This document shows positions 47,378-58,634 of a DNA stretch of 64,000 nucleotides, one piece after another (positions within the stretch are counted from its first letter, which is position 1; each line of letters starts with the position of its first letter). The translations under genes were made by a program, and so were the position numbers. The stretch comes from Populus alba (taxonomy: Eukaryota > Streptophyta > Magnoliopsida > Malpighiales > Salicaceae): positions 1,992,392 to 2,056,391 of the forward strand of contig NC_133297.1 in NCBI RefSeq assembly GCF_005239225.2, read 5' to 3'. The notes beneath the pieces were generated by a model. It did no database searches, was not told where the DNA came from, and was given only the letters and a program-made list of their open reading frames with translations.

Positions 47378-48528
47378 TTAACTGACTTGTATACTCTACA
47401 AGTTAACTTATATAGCTGTTGTTTTTCAATAAATTATATATAATTGGTGAAGGAACTTTCGTGGAAAGGGCCATTGTTTTGTGTGGTTGCTGTCATAGTT
47501 GCTCACTCATATCCATCACGAGGAAGAAACAAACAGTAAGCCAATCGAGCTGTTTATAATTGACAAAACGTAACACAATTTCTTTATAGACAAATTCGAG
47601 CTGTTAATTCGTTGCATGTGCAGAGGTTAGCTCCATTATAATGAAATATTTAAATGTTCACATATTTTATTTATCATCTTAATTATTAGGAATGCATGTG
47701 ATTTAGCCATAGAAAATTGATATAAATAAATAATTTTAAATAAAAAATCCAGACAGGTCAGATCGCGAGTTTTTATATTCGATACAAAAAGAAAGCTGTT
47801 TTGGGAAAAAAAATAAATTAAAATGAAGATATGAGTGACAGAGGGTAAAACGTTATCAAAACTTCATTTTGCTTTCTTACATCTAGCTATTGTAATATCA
47901 TGATACAATTTTGAACATCTTTTCCAACCACATCGAGAAAACGTAAGTAACTTTACCTTATAACAATACACGACAGGACTATACTATAACAACTATATAA
48001 TATAAAATACACCTTCCCCGTGTTAATCCCACGCCGACAAGTATAGCCATAGCCCGTGACTCCAGGCATTAGAAAGCAGTGTACTGAGTCTGTCTGCTGA
48101 TGTGACGTATATGGCAGTTTCCCTTTCTCACAGATAGATAGAGTCTGGGGCGGAATCAGGGGCTGGCTTCGAGGAAATTTTTTAAAGACAATTTCATACA
48201 TAGTTTTAAAAACCACTAAAGACATAGATTTAAAAAACTATGTAAAACTGCCTGAAATTTTTTAAGACAATTTCAGACATGGTTTTAAAAAGCAATTTAA
48301 GACAATAATTTTTTTAAAAAAGTATTGTTATTTTACAATTTGAAGTTAATCAATATACAATAGTAAAACTGTTACATTTAACGACAAAAAGCTACAGTAA
48401 TGACACGTTAAAATAGTCACGTTAGTAGTTAATCTTGATATTAAATAATTATATTAAGCCACTTGTTAAAAACGAAGATGGATCTCTTAACGTGCGGTGC
48501 AAATCAGTACCGAAAAAATAATTTAATT

Positions 48529-48655
48529 TATATATATATATATATATATATTTGGAATTATTTTGATGTGTTGATTTTAAAAATAATTTTTATAAAATAA
48601 AAAAATATTATTTTAATATGAAAAACATTTTAAAAAATAAATACAACTAAACTTC
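48529..48655. repeat. (TA)n tract next to AT-rich dispersed repeat, copy 6
   Basis: About eleven TA units to 48551, followed by TTATTTTGATGTGTTGATTT, AAAATATTATTTTAATATGA and AAAAACATTTT of the dispersed family. Confidence 0.5.
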
Positions 48656-49109
48656 CAAATAAATTATATAAAAAAAGTTAGAATTATAACGAGATAAAGA
48701 AAAAAAAAATCATAAACTTAAAACAACAAAACAATGTATATTTCCTATATCAATAATAAATAAAGCATTCTATATGTTATAAAATAATTCAAAGATCATT
48801 AAAAAAAATAAAATTAAAGGCACGTAGTAGTGAAAACCAACAGATAAACAATAGTACACGAAATTCCTAACATTGATTTCATTTAACCATCTGTTTCTAA
48901 GATACTGTTTACAAAATTATTGAAAATATTATTTTTCATAACTATCAAAGAAACAATACCACCAAATTATAACACCAGTCACAAAATGAAGGATTACGGT
49001 AAACCAAATCAAAATAGACACCCAAAAGTTATCAAGAAAAGTCAATAAGGTAAAATAATCTATCTATATTCAAGAATTTGACCTTTAATTTGAATAATAT
49101 CATTTAAAT

Positions 49110-49305
49110 AATGTAGTTGTGATTATTTTTAAAGTATTTTTTATTAGGAAATACATCATAATAATATTTTTTTATTTTTAAAAAATTATTTTTAATATCA
49201 CCACATTAAAATAATCTGAAAACATCAAAAATATATTAATTTAAAGCAAAGAAAAAAATTTAAATTTAAATTTTTTAAAAAATATTTTTAAAACTCACAA
49301 ATAAA
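49110..49305. repeat. AT-rich dispersed repeat (MITE-like), copy 7
   Basis: The fullest copy: GTAGTTGTGATTATTTTTAA, AGGAAATACATCATAATAAT, ATATCACCACATTAAAATAATCTGAAAACATC, AATTTAAAGCAAAG, then ACTCACAAATAAACAGATC. Confidence 0.6.
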
Positions 49306-50112
49306 CAGATCATTTCTTATTTTATTTTGAGTTATTTTTCATAACACACTTTTATAAGAATAATTCCACGATCTAACCCAGCCCACAACTTGTAAATTGA
49401 GGAGCCAGTTCAAAAAAAATAAATTACCAAAAACAACTTTGTTTTTGTTTTTTTTTTTAAATATAACACTATTATTTTGATTAAAAAAAATCTTATTTGA
49501 CAGAAAACTTGTTTGATTTAGATTTCAGATGATTAAATCACCAGTTTATCCCACAACGAGTTTTATAACTATAAAAATAAGTATAAAATCATCATCCAAC
49601 GCAGTAAAGATGCTGCATGAGAGACAATGTGCTCAATATACAGAATAAAATTTGTGACAGGATGACAGAGAGCAGCAGTCCAAGATGCAGAATGTTTTCA
49701 GGAATTTTGGATGCTGGATTTCCTTGCTTTTCTTTCTACTTTATAATTCCAGCCCATACTCTCACCTGTTCTGTGGCTGAGAAATGGAGAAAGCTAGCTG
49801 CAAGCATCTGCCCATTGCTGAATGGAACAGACATAAAGCTAAGAAAACTACAAACTTTGATCATCAATTTGTCAGTTAAGAAGATGAGATTTTGCAGCCA
49901 TTTCTTCCACCAATTTTCAGCTTCATTTCTTAAATAATTCAATTCTAATTAATTATGCTTAGAATTTAAATGATTGCATCAGTTAAAAAACTAACCAGAC
50001 AATCCCTTATTAATCTAATGAATTAATTAATTCAAGATTTTTTTTTTTAAAAAAAATTCCGGTTTCGATTCCGTATTTGAATTATACAGATGGTATATAG
50101 GTCATTGTTATT

Positions 50113-50256
50113 TTAGGACAGTGCTTTCGTAGGAGCTGAGAGAGCCCACCAATAAAGGCAGCTCTTCAATCGAGGCCTGAATGGGCTGCTGTGTCGCGTA
50201 TTCATGGCCTGGAAGATCTGAGCCCGGTTGATAAAATTCTGTGTTGTCTCAGCCAT
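50113..50256 (-). CDS. possible micro-ORF, 47 residues, unknown
   Basis: ATG at 50256 in a strong context (GGAAACATGGCTGAG) opens a 47-codon frame ending at a TAA at 50113-50115. The local base composition is much less AT-rich than the surroundings. Upstream on the same strand is a possible acceptor (TTGCAATTAG just before the AGGTGGAGGAAAC leader) and a GC-richer stretch to about 50460 that could be a first untranslated exon. The predicted peptide is basic and Trp/Ser-containing, with no domain I recognise. It could be a small peptide gene, the first exon of something longer, or chance. Confidence 0.22.
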   Translation of the reverse strand: MAETTQNFINRAQIFQAMNTRHSSPFRPRLKSCLYWWALSAPTKALS

Positions 50257-51010
50257 GTTTCCTCCACCTCTAATTGCAATCAATATTAAATTAAATTAAC
50301 ATTAGTTAATGAATTTCTTCAACAAAAATAAACTATAGAGAAAAGAGAACGGACCGACCAGAGGAAACAGGAGTCAGTCCACACGCCCTGGATCTGCAAT
50401 CACGAGACCTGTAGTGACTAAAGTGCCCTTATCCTTTCCTTGGAATTCCACGTTTTGCCCAATGGGCTCGTTAGACTGCACCGCCTATCATGGTTGGAAA
50501 GTGTTGCTGACATTGGAAATGGATAATTTTCCTTTTTTTTTTTTTTTAATTTCTAAAATACTTTTATTAACCATGTTATTTAAGGAAAAAAACTCTAATT
50601 TTCTCTACTTCTCGGAGATTGAGACAGTGATCATGGATAAATTATATACTGCATAATCGGGTTGTGATTATTTGTAAAAGATTTCTCATTTTTTTTTTAA
50701 ATCTATGATATACAAATATTTTTAAAAAAAAAAACATGTTCATTAAGCGGGAATGGAAATTATTTTTTCAAATCTTCATTTTTTTTTTTTGAAAAAAATC
50801 AAAGACATTGAAATAGTTGTTTTTTTTCAAATTCTATGCTATAAAAATAAGATTCGTGTTTGGAAGGCATGTATTTTATACTTTTTTAAAAAAGTATTTA
50901 ATAAATATGTTTCCTTAATTTAAAAAGAAAGTATTTTTTTTTAAAAAGTAAAGCTATAAAAGGAAGAGTCATGGGGATGCCAGTTCAAATAACGTGAGGC
51001 AGCATCCTTC

Positions 51011-51026
51011 CACGTGGGTTCACGTG
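51011..51026. promoter_or_regulatory. paired G-boxes (CACGTG) upstream of the CC-like gene
   Basis: CACGTGGGTT followed by CACGTGTCC: two palindromic CACGTG cores at 51011 and 51021, exactly 10 bases apart, 1.0 kb before the CC-like start. Such cores bind bHLH and bZIP (ABRE) factors. Function here is inferred from motif and spacing only. Confidence 0.5.
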
Positions 51027-52034
51027 TCCATTCAAAGCCCAAAGTCACGAACAATGTCATTAAACATGTTCTGGATTTTATATCAATTTAGGTAGAAATT
51101 GATCTGTCATGTCCAGTCAAAAGTGTTTAAGCGGATAAATCATTTAGCGAATTAATCACTCTGTTCAAAATTTAAATGAAATCTAGTGTGATTTTTTTTC
51201 TAAAATATTATTTTAATTTTTTCAACTCTCTGTCGTAGACTTTACATTATAATATTAAACTTTACATGACCTAAAAAATTGATTAAAATTTTTTAGGAGT
51301 TGGAATTTAAACTTGAATAAATTTCTAATGAAATTAGATAATATATTAATATTTTAAATTCATTCTAATAATAATATTCTTTTGAATTCAAGTAAGTTGA
51401 CTTAATAAAACATAGATTAATTTGATATGACTAGGTAACATAGTCTTATCAATCTAGATAATTATATTCTACAACTACGTATAGGAACGACAACACTAAG
51501 AGATTGTCTGGCACAATAATTTAGCCACAGTTTTGTTATTTTTTTTTTTAATTTTTAATTTTTTTACTTCAAGTAATTTTTTATATTTTTAAAACTGTTT
51601 AAATATATAGTTATCAAAATAATTTTTTTAAAATAAAAATTATTTTTAAATAAATAATATTTACTACTTTACCAAACATTCACACTGAATAACAAATACG
51701 ATGTGCGGTGCCACCTGTGAATTGACTGTCACGTAATTAGCTCCTCGCCTCTTCCTCTACCCAACCCTAATAAAATATTACATCTTAATCCTGACAGATT
51801 GACACGAAACACTTGTTCTGTTTTTGTGCTATAAACATTCCACGCCTTAATTGCCCACGAGTTGACATACCCAGCTTCTCACAATTTCCACACGGTCACC
51901 ATCATTTCCAGCAAGCCCACGGAGAATAAAAACTCCAAATTCTCCAATTTTATATGACTCAGTGCTCAATCAAAGCAAAATCTGATTAAGACCTAAGAGC
52001 GTGTTTGCATTCTTTGAGGACACACCACAAAAAA

Positions 52035-53156
52035 ATGCACGCCAAGACAGACTCAGAGGTCACTAGCCTAGCACCATCATCTCCCACAAGATCTCCACGC
52101 CGGCCAGCTTACTACGTACAGAGCCCATCACGTGACTCTCACGATGGAGAGAAAACTACGACGTCTTTTCATTCCACCCCTGTACTCAGCCCCATGGGAT
52201 CCCCACCTCATTCTCACTCCTCTGTTGGCCGCCACTCGCGTGAATCCTCTTCAAGCCGGTTTTCTGGGTCGTTGAAACCTGGATCGCGCAAGATCTCACC
52301 AAATGATGCGTCTACAGGGGGTCGAAAGGGACAAAAGCAGTGGAAGGAGTGTGATGCTATCGAAGAAGAAGGACTTCTTGATGATGAAGAGCGTCGAAAG
52401 GGTCTCCCTCGTAAATGCTATTTCCTAGCTTTTGTTCTTGGTTTCTTTATCCTGTTCTCGTTTTTTTCTTTGATTCTCTGGGGGGCAAGCAAGCAACAGA
52501 AACCCGAGATCACAATGAAGGTATATTATATTTTAATTTCTTCTCGCGAAAATTATTACAATTGAGGAAATTGGTTGGCTTTAACTGGTTTATTCTCTTG
52601 CAGAGTGTTACATTTGAGCAATTTAGAATCCAAGCTGGTTCTGATTCAACAGGAGTGGCAACTGATATGATCTCTGTGAACTCCACAGTGAGAATGACCT
52701 ATCGCAACAAAGGAACATTTTTCGGAGTCCATGTGACCTCAACACCTCTGGATCTATCCTACTCTGAAATCACTTTAGCATCAGGAAGTGTAAGCCAGCT
52801 GAAATCTTGCTTTTCCTATATTAGTTCAAAAGAAATGAAAGCTCTCTAATTTGGTGATTTTGGTATTGCAGATCAAGAAGTTTTACCAGTCAAGGAAGAG
52901 CCATAGGTCGGTAGCAATATCTCTTATCAGCGATAAAATACCATTATACGGGAGTGGGGCTGCGTTTAGCAGTTCAACAGGGACAACTACATTACCAGTG
53001 CCTCTAAAAGTGAACTTCGTTGTTAGATCAAAAGCATACGTTTTGGGAAAATTGGTTAAGCCAAAATTCAACAAGAGAATCGAGTGTGATTTCACTTTTG
53101 ATCCAAAGAAGCTCAACGTCCCAATCTCGCTCCAGAAGGCTTGCACGTATGGTTGA
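52035..53156 (+). CDS. COMPANION OF CELLULOSE SYNTHASE-like protein (CC1/CC2 family)
   Basis: Three exons in phase: 52035-52520, 52604-52789 and 52872-53156; about 318 residues. The cytosolic N-terminus (MHAKTDSEVTSL, SSPTRSPRRPAYYVQSPS, RDSHDGEK, SFHSTPVLSPMGSPPHSH) is nearly the same as Arabidopsis CC1, whose basic hydrophobic motifs bind microtubules. One membrane segment lies at about residues 129-151. The C-terminal apoplastic part resembles LEA_2/NHL proteins (NKGTFFGVHVTSTPLDLSYS, SYVLGKLV-like RSKAYVLGKLVKPKF). CC1 and CC2 travel with the cellulose synthase complex and keep cellulose synthesis going under salt stress; the same role is inferred here. The loop that is long and proline-rich in Arabidopsis CC1 is short here (YGSGAAFSSSTGTTTLPVP). 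The chosen ATG is the first in frame and gives the conserved N-terminus. Automatic annotation usually calls this family LEA hydroxyproline-rich glycoprotein. Confidence 0.9.
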
Positions 53157-55405
53157 TCATCTGTCATCAAATGAAGGGGAATTTCACATTTTTTATTTTA
53201 ATTCATTATTTTGTTTCGGGGACGAGAACCTAGAAAGTCAATGTGGAAATGGAAAACAGCTCAGCAGGCAAACAGGGCAAGGCGAGTCACACACGGTATT
53301 GGACCTTTTGGTTTGCCCAGCTGCCCATAGAGGGAAAATAACGCCTTGCATACGGCGGTGCCTTGTGAGTTGTTGTGAGTGGTGACTCTCTATTTGTTTA
53401 TTTTCCCTACACGTATTATATATATATATATAGCTAGATTTGATGTAAACATGAGTGTTAATTCATGTGTTGGCGCTACCATTCGTGTAATTTAGTTCTT
53501 TGATAAAGCTTTACCCCACGATGTAATCTTGTTCACAAGTTATTTTCTTTTGGTCTTTTAGAATTCATCAAGTGCCCTGTTAAATTTGTTAGCTGTAGCT
53601 TTTATCTGCTTTAAATTTCTTTCATTTCAGTGTAATTGGGGCTCGATAATTGTTAAAATTTGAGGGATTGGGCACCCAATTCCACGGCAAAATATGACAA
53701 AATTCAGCTTTCTTTTTCCCACAAAAAATGTCATTTGATGATCATTGGGTAACATTTGGTTACAGTATTAAAAAAAAAGAAAAAGATAGAGATAATATTT
53801 GATTATTATTTTAACATAAAAGAGACAGAGATAATAATGACTGAGGTAATATATATCCGCTCTGTATTTTTAATTTATTATTTTAAAAATATAAAAATTC
53901 ATTAAAAAATATATAATTATTTTTGTTTTTTGTTTTTTATTTTTTGTTTTTTTATTTTTTATTTTTTTAACCAAACACATTTTTATCTTTATTATATTTG
54001 TTTTTTCTATTTCAATACTGTAACCAAATAAATTTTAAGCAATCTACCTACTCTGTAGAATTCCCTTTACAAATCATCGATTTATCCCTTAAGTGATTGT
54101 AGATTTTAGAGCCACCAAAGAAGACATATCTTTCACATTAATCTCGTATATTTAGAAAACATTAATATATTTTCAGATATTAATCCTAGAATTTGAATTC
54201 AAAAATTAAAAAAAAATACATAACAAAATTCTTTAACAACCAAATCATAATCTTCCAATTATTGAGACAATAACATGAAAATGATAGCTTGGATATTAAT
54301 CAAGGCATCTAAAGCGCCGCATCGATTCCTTGTCTTCTCCAGTGTCGGACAAATCAAGAGGTGAAGCCCCCTGAATCTGTGCACATGCTAACCAGCGAGG
54401 ACATGGTCGATAAATAATAATAAATTTGGCGTCGACTATTAGCGAGGAGAATCAATAACAATCCATCTCGTCATCTTCAACTACATTTACAACAACTTTG
54501 ATTTTTTCACCTCATTTTTTAATCATTGCATGATCTTTGGCATCGAAAAATCTCGCATTAGACTTTAATGGAGGTGAGCCATGCACCTACTCGTTTTCCA
54601 CATTCTAATTAATGCCGATGAATTTGAAAAGGAACAAAAAACAATGGCATTATAGTTTTAGATCAGGAAGGATGGAAGATATCTTTTTATCTTGGAAGAC
54701 TTTTCATGGATTGCGAATGGTACAACTATGCTCACTCAAATACTCGATGGTGATGGCTTGCTAGTTGCCATCCTAGAAATGGTGAGGGTGAAAAGCATCC
54801 ATTATAGACTGAAAACAGAGCTCCTATGATTTTCTTTCTCCTCCTCTGTTTCTTTAACTATCTCCCTTCTTTTCCAAAAAGCAACAATGTAGGGACTTGT
54901 TTGAACACTTGGCTCTTTATTTAGAAATACTGAAGTTAACATTGTCAGACTAGGGGATCAAAATGAAACAAAAACGGTGTCGAATCGCTCCATTCCTTGC
55001 ATAAAACGACGCCAAAAAGATAGGACATCCATTATAGACATTCTCTTGCATCGTGTATATACTTTCAGACTCAACTCAAGAAACAAAAACAATGAATCAA
55101 GACCTTGTTTTTGGATAAATAGAACGAGGGAAATTTAGTGCAAGCAGGTGAAATAACTGTGCTGTGATAAGAAGAATTGCATTGAAACTAGTGATTTTAT
55201 AATAAGATTTCACTAATTATTCGCTGCAACCACAAGTTTTTTCGCTGAGGTAAGACGCAAAATTCAATAAAATATGTGCTGTCTCAACACAAGCCCAGCG
55301 AAAGCAGCCATGAAAACGCTTTCCTTTCTGGGATGGACAAACCAAATAATTTCACTACACATATGGGAAAAATGAACGAAAGAGAAAGCAAAATCAAGCA
55401 AGCTC
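53157..55405. other. intergenic between the CC-like and RALF genes
   Basis: 3' UTR of the CC-like gene (to about 53.6 kb, with a short TA run at 53.42 kb), a MITE-like element at 53.75-54.03 kb, and less AT-rich sequence at 54.3-55.2 kb in which I recognise no gene. The RALF 3' UTR ends the stretch. Confidence 0.55.
53754..54029. mobile_element. MITE-like element with 16-bp terminal inverted repeats
   Basis: ATTTGGTTACAGTATT at 53754-53769 is a perfect inverted match to AATACTGTAACCAAAT at 54014-54029. The ~245-base interior is A/T-rich, with A-rich and T-rich halves that could pair. No coding capacity. No target duplication could be assigned with confidence. Confidence 0.75.
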
Positions 55406-55771
55406 TTATCTCCTGCAGTGAGTGATACAAGAGCAACCTCTGGTGTAAGGGTTAGCCTGTCCTCTTGACCGGAAACAGTTATGGGTATAGTAAGACCTCC
55501 CTGAGCGAGCTGGGCAAGGCACCCTGTTTGCAGAGAGAGCACCATAAGATACGTAATAGTGCTTTGCTCTCCCATGCAGAGACCTCCCATGGGACCCGAC
55601 GCCATACTCTCCGTCTTCATTGTCACTTAACTCATCGTAGACAGACAACGCTGATGGCCATTCAAGATCTTCACTCGTCAGTTGGATGAAATCCTTCAAA
55701 TCAACTTGAGCTTTAACAACAACGAGAAAAGTTAAGGAGGCAACAATCAAACTCAGAGCTGAAACCCTCAT
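55406..55771 (-). CDS. RALF peptide hormone precursor, RALF34-like
   Basis: Intronless, 121 residues. A signal peptide spans about residues 1-21 (MRVSALSLIVASLTFLVVVKA), followed by an acidic pro-region and then a basic mature peptide from about residue 65. The mature part has YVSYGALSANRVPC, matching the YISY receptor-contact motif, and RSGRSYYTHNCF with a C-terminal CRR, typical of the RALF34 branch. Secreted RALFs bind CrRLK1L receptors such as FERONIA or THESEUS1 and raise apoplastic pH and calcium signalling; RALF34 in Arabidopsis acts in lateral root initiation. Canonical RALFs have four Cys. Here there are five (C86, C99, C113, C115, C119), because the Ser after GCS is Cys. The usual RR cleavage motif before the mature peptide is weak (GRSLHGR). 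Confidence 0.92.
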   Translation of the reverse strand: MRVSALSLIVASLTFLVVVKAQVDLKDFIQLTSEDLEWPSALSVYDELSDNEDGEYGVGSHGRSLHGRAKHYYVSYGALSANRVPCPARSGRSYYTHNCFRSRGQANPYTRGCSCITHCRR

Positions 55772-55830
55772 GGTTGCAGGACTTCCTATCGTACTAGCAG
55801 AAATGACTGGAGAGTGGAGATTGTGGGACC

Positions 55831-55843
55831 TAAAATATATAGG
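55831..55843 (-). promoter_or_regulatory. TATA box of the RALF gene
   Basis: CCTATATATTTTA on the minus strand, about 60 bases before the ATG, leaving a short 5' UTR. Confidence 0.7.
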
Positions 55844-58634
55844 GGAGCGTTGAAATTATTAATGTGGATTGGGGTTCGTGACATCTAGTATAACCTCCAT
55901 AAATTAATAACCTGATTTATTAATGTGGAAACTTCAAAGATGGAATGAAGTGAAATTATTATTTTGGATCGGGTTTGTTTTGAATCATTTTAAAAATCAA
56001 CCCCATTAATCTTACAATATAACTTAACAAATCAACATCCAATCTAATTAACTAGATTAAAAGGTTTAATTCAAAGAGGTTTTCTTTAGATTTTTGTCAA
56101 TACAGCATCGTTTTGAGATAGCCGAACAATCCAGATCCTCATCCGATTAAGATTTCATATCAGGATTGACATTTATGATCGGGAAACACGGAGTCACATG
56201 GAAATGGGAATTCTTTTTTGATACATGAAAGGGATTCACAACCCTTTAATTAACGCTGCTTCTTGTGCGGTGCTGAAACATGCCATTTCTTTAAACATAT
56301 TGATTCTGGATTTTGTTTTAGTTTCAGTCTGATTCATCCAATACAGACAACTATAGATCAGTATTCTCTGTGCAAGCGGGATTCACGGGTAACATGTTCT
56401 TCGTGTACTCTTCACATTCACTGTCTTTTCTCCTTTTTCCTTTTTTTTTTTTTTTTTTGAATTTCTTAGTCTTCACGTTCACGGGATAGACCCAGAACCA
56501 TCATCATCGCCATAAAATTTTGAATGTACCGTTTGAAATCAGAAAATATTTGAAAAATAAGACAAAGGAGCAGCTTAATTATATAAAATCTTCCTGCCCG
56601 TGCCTGGTGAGAATGTAATCTCCTTGTCAATTGTTAGTTGCTAACAAGATGCTTATCTGGTTGCCTTTTCAACATGAACAAAATTTTATATACTAAGCGA
56701 TTAGCACAAAACTGTTGTCTAATTGTCACAATAAACTAGATTATATTGAAACAATAACATAAAACTAGTTTCCATGCAAAACAAATATTAAATTATAAAT
56801 AAAAAATTCACCATTGATGGATAGAATCCGCACGATCAAGTGACACATGTGACATCACCCGATGGTCAAAACTGGCTTTCCGCTGTTTTCCCTGGATACA
56901 CCATTGTGCCCTCTTCATGTGGAAGTAGTGAGTGACAACTTATATTGGTTAGATTGTCACTGGTTGTCGTTTGATTTTTTTCTCCCTTTCTTTTTTTGTC
57001 TCATGACATGTAATGCACAACATTATCATTTTTGTTTCTTATTTATCAAATTCAATTCTTATTCTTTTAATTTCTTCTTATTTTGTTTCTTTTCTATTTA
57101 TAGAAGTATTTTTCTTTTCAATCCAGTCCTTCAATTATAATTTTTTTATATTTTTAAAATGTTAGTCCTTATTCTTTTAGTTTCTTATTTCTTTTATAGA
57201 AGTTTTTTTTTCAATTTAGTTTTTTAATTATAATTTCTCATATGTTTTATATTTTATTTCAATCCTTGGTTTTTTTTCTCTGACACTTTTGTTGAGTTTT
57301 TTTTTATATTTCAATTTCATCATTCAATTAAATTTTTTATTTCTTTATTTTGTTCTTTTGATTTGTTTTTCCTTTAATTAAAGCTATTTTTCAATTTCAA
57401 TTGAATCCTCCCATTGAAAATTTTTATCCCTCTAATTAATGTTTTGTTTTCACCCTCATTTGTTTAGATCTTTTAATATAATTTGATTTTTTTTTTCTTG
57501 ATTTTATCTTCTGACATTTAATTTGTTGGAGATTCTACTCTGTACAATCTTATTATTATGCATTAGATTTTTTTAGTATTAATTTTATGATTATCTTCAA
57601 GTTTTTTCTATGGGTTTATTTCGGTCACATGATTTAAATCACGAGTTTTGCATGTTTTTTTAATATAAATATTTTTTTAGTTGTTATGTTTTTGTTTGAT
57701 ATTTGAAGATATTATTCTAATTTATTTATAATACTTTTATTCATTTTATATATATGAAGTTCATTTTTAAATAATATTACTGATATGTTTGGCCTTGCTT
57801 ATTTTTTTTTGAGGGCAAGTTTATTGAGTTATTTATATTTGTCTTTTAAATCACATGTTTTTAGGGTTTTCAAGGGGTGAATTTATTTTTTATTATTGAA
57901 ATAAAAAAGTTTAATAAATATAATCGGGATGAATGTCTTATTTTATTTGATTGGATATCATGATTTACATTTATCTCTCAATTTTTTTTAATTATTGTTA
58001 ATAATATTTTTTATTTACATTAATAATTATTAATTTAAATGAAGCTTAGGCTTCTCTTTCAATTTCTTGAGTTTGCCCGCTAACGTGTCTTTAAATAAGG
58101 GAACGTTGAAATAATTATTGGGCGGGTTTCCAATGATGTAGTTTTACATATAACAATTTCTGGGGTTTTTATTTCTAATGTTCTCTCCCAGACTCATAAA
58201 TCTATTAATCTTTGACTTAAGTACAAAAGGTGGCAAACAAACCCTTTTTTTAAAAAAAAAAAATATTATCTCTGAAATTTAAATTTAAAAACTTAAATAA
58301 AACAAACTTTCTCAACCACTAAAAAAACCACTTAAATTATTATCAAATACTAATCACGTAGAAATCATATAAACGACGTAGTTTAGCATCAAACATGGAC
58401 AGGAAGTTAATACACTAGACCGGACCTAACCCAATCAGTAGAGTCAAACGGTGAACCAAGAACCAGCCAAATTATTAATTAGCTAAACTATCGGGGCCAA
58501 AACACAAACTCACAATAATTTCAGGACCTTCTGGAAAATACAAAGAATCACCGCCATCGGCCACCTCGCCATTCCCTTTATGGTCAGAGAGCCCATCTCC
58601 ACCCCACCCTCTCTCTGGAGTTTCCCTTCTCATC
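55844..58634. other. intergenic between the RALF and RING E3 genes
   Basis: RALF upstream region, sequence without genes at 56.0-56.9 kb (including a T-run at about 56.44 kb), then a long T-rich repeat (listed separately). The last 250 bases (58.38-58.63 kb) are a normal promoter or leader region for the RING gene, with pyrimidine-rich sequence just before the ATG. Confidence 0.6.
56940..58060. repeat. long T-rich dispersed repeat with internal tandem unit
   Basis: About 1.1 kb dominated by TTTC/TTTT on the plus strand. An approximately 110-base unit is repeated in diverged form (TTCTTATTCTTTTAATTTCTT at about 57055, TCCTTATTCTTTTAGTTTCTTA at about 57167, each followed by ATAGAAGT-TTTTTTTCAAT and CAATTATAATTT). 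The downstream part contains TTTAATTTGTTGGAGATTCT, a phrase I associate with a dispersed repeat of poplar-type genomes. No coding potential. Confidence 0.6.

Larger units (their letters stand above)
47378..52034. other. intergenic, AT-rich
   Basis: No confident gene. It contains the subtilase 3' flank, a GC-richer patch at 48.01-48.17 kb of unknown nature, a short diverged direct repeat (TTTTTTAA-GACAATTTCA-ACAT at about 48.18 and 48.26 kb), two AT-rich dispersed repeats, a (TA)n tract, a possible micro-ORF at 50.1 kb, and the CC-like gene promoter with two G-boxes near 51.01 kb. Confidence 0.55.

Noticed and set aside
47953..48225. 90-codon minus-strand frame in a GC-richer patch
   Set aside because: No domain, no start context and no homologue recognised; more likely repeat or transposon debris.
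49617..49942. Overlapping frames on both strands near 49.7 kb
   Set aside because: Open on both strands with no recognisable domain or promoter; the region may be transcribed but coding is not supported.
52883..53385. Frames overlapping CC-like exon 3 and its 3' UTR
   Set aside because: Shadows of the conserved CC-like exon, whose own frame matches the family exactly.
55264..55626. 120-codon minus-strand frame overlapping the RALF gene
   Set aside because: It is another frame of the RALF coding sequence; the RALF frame has a signal peptide and the family motifs.
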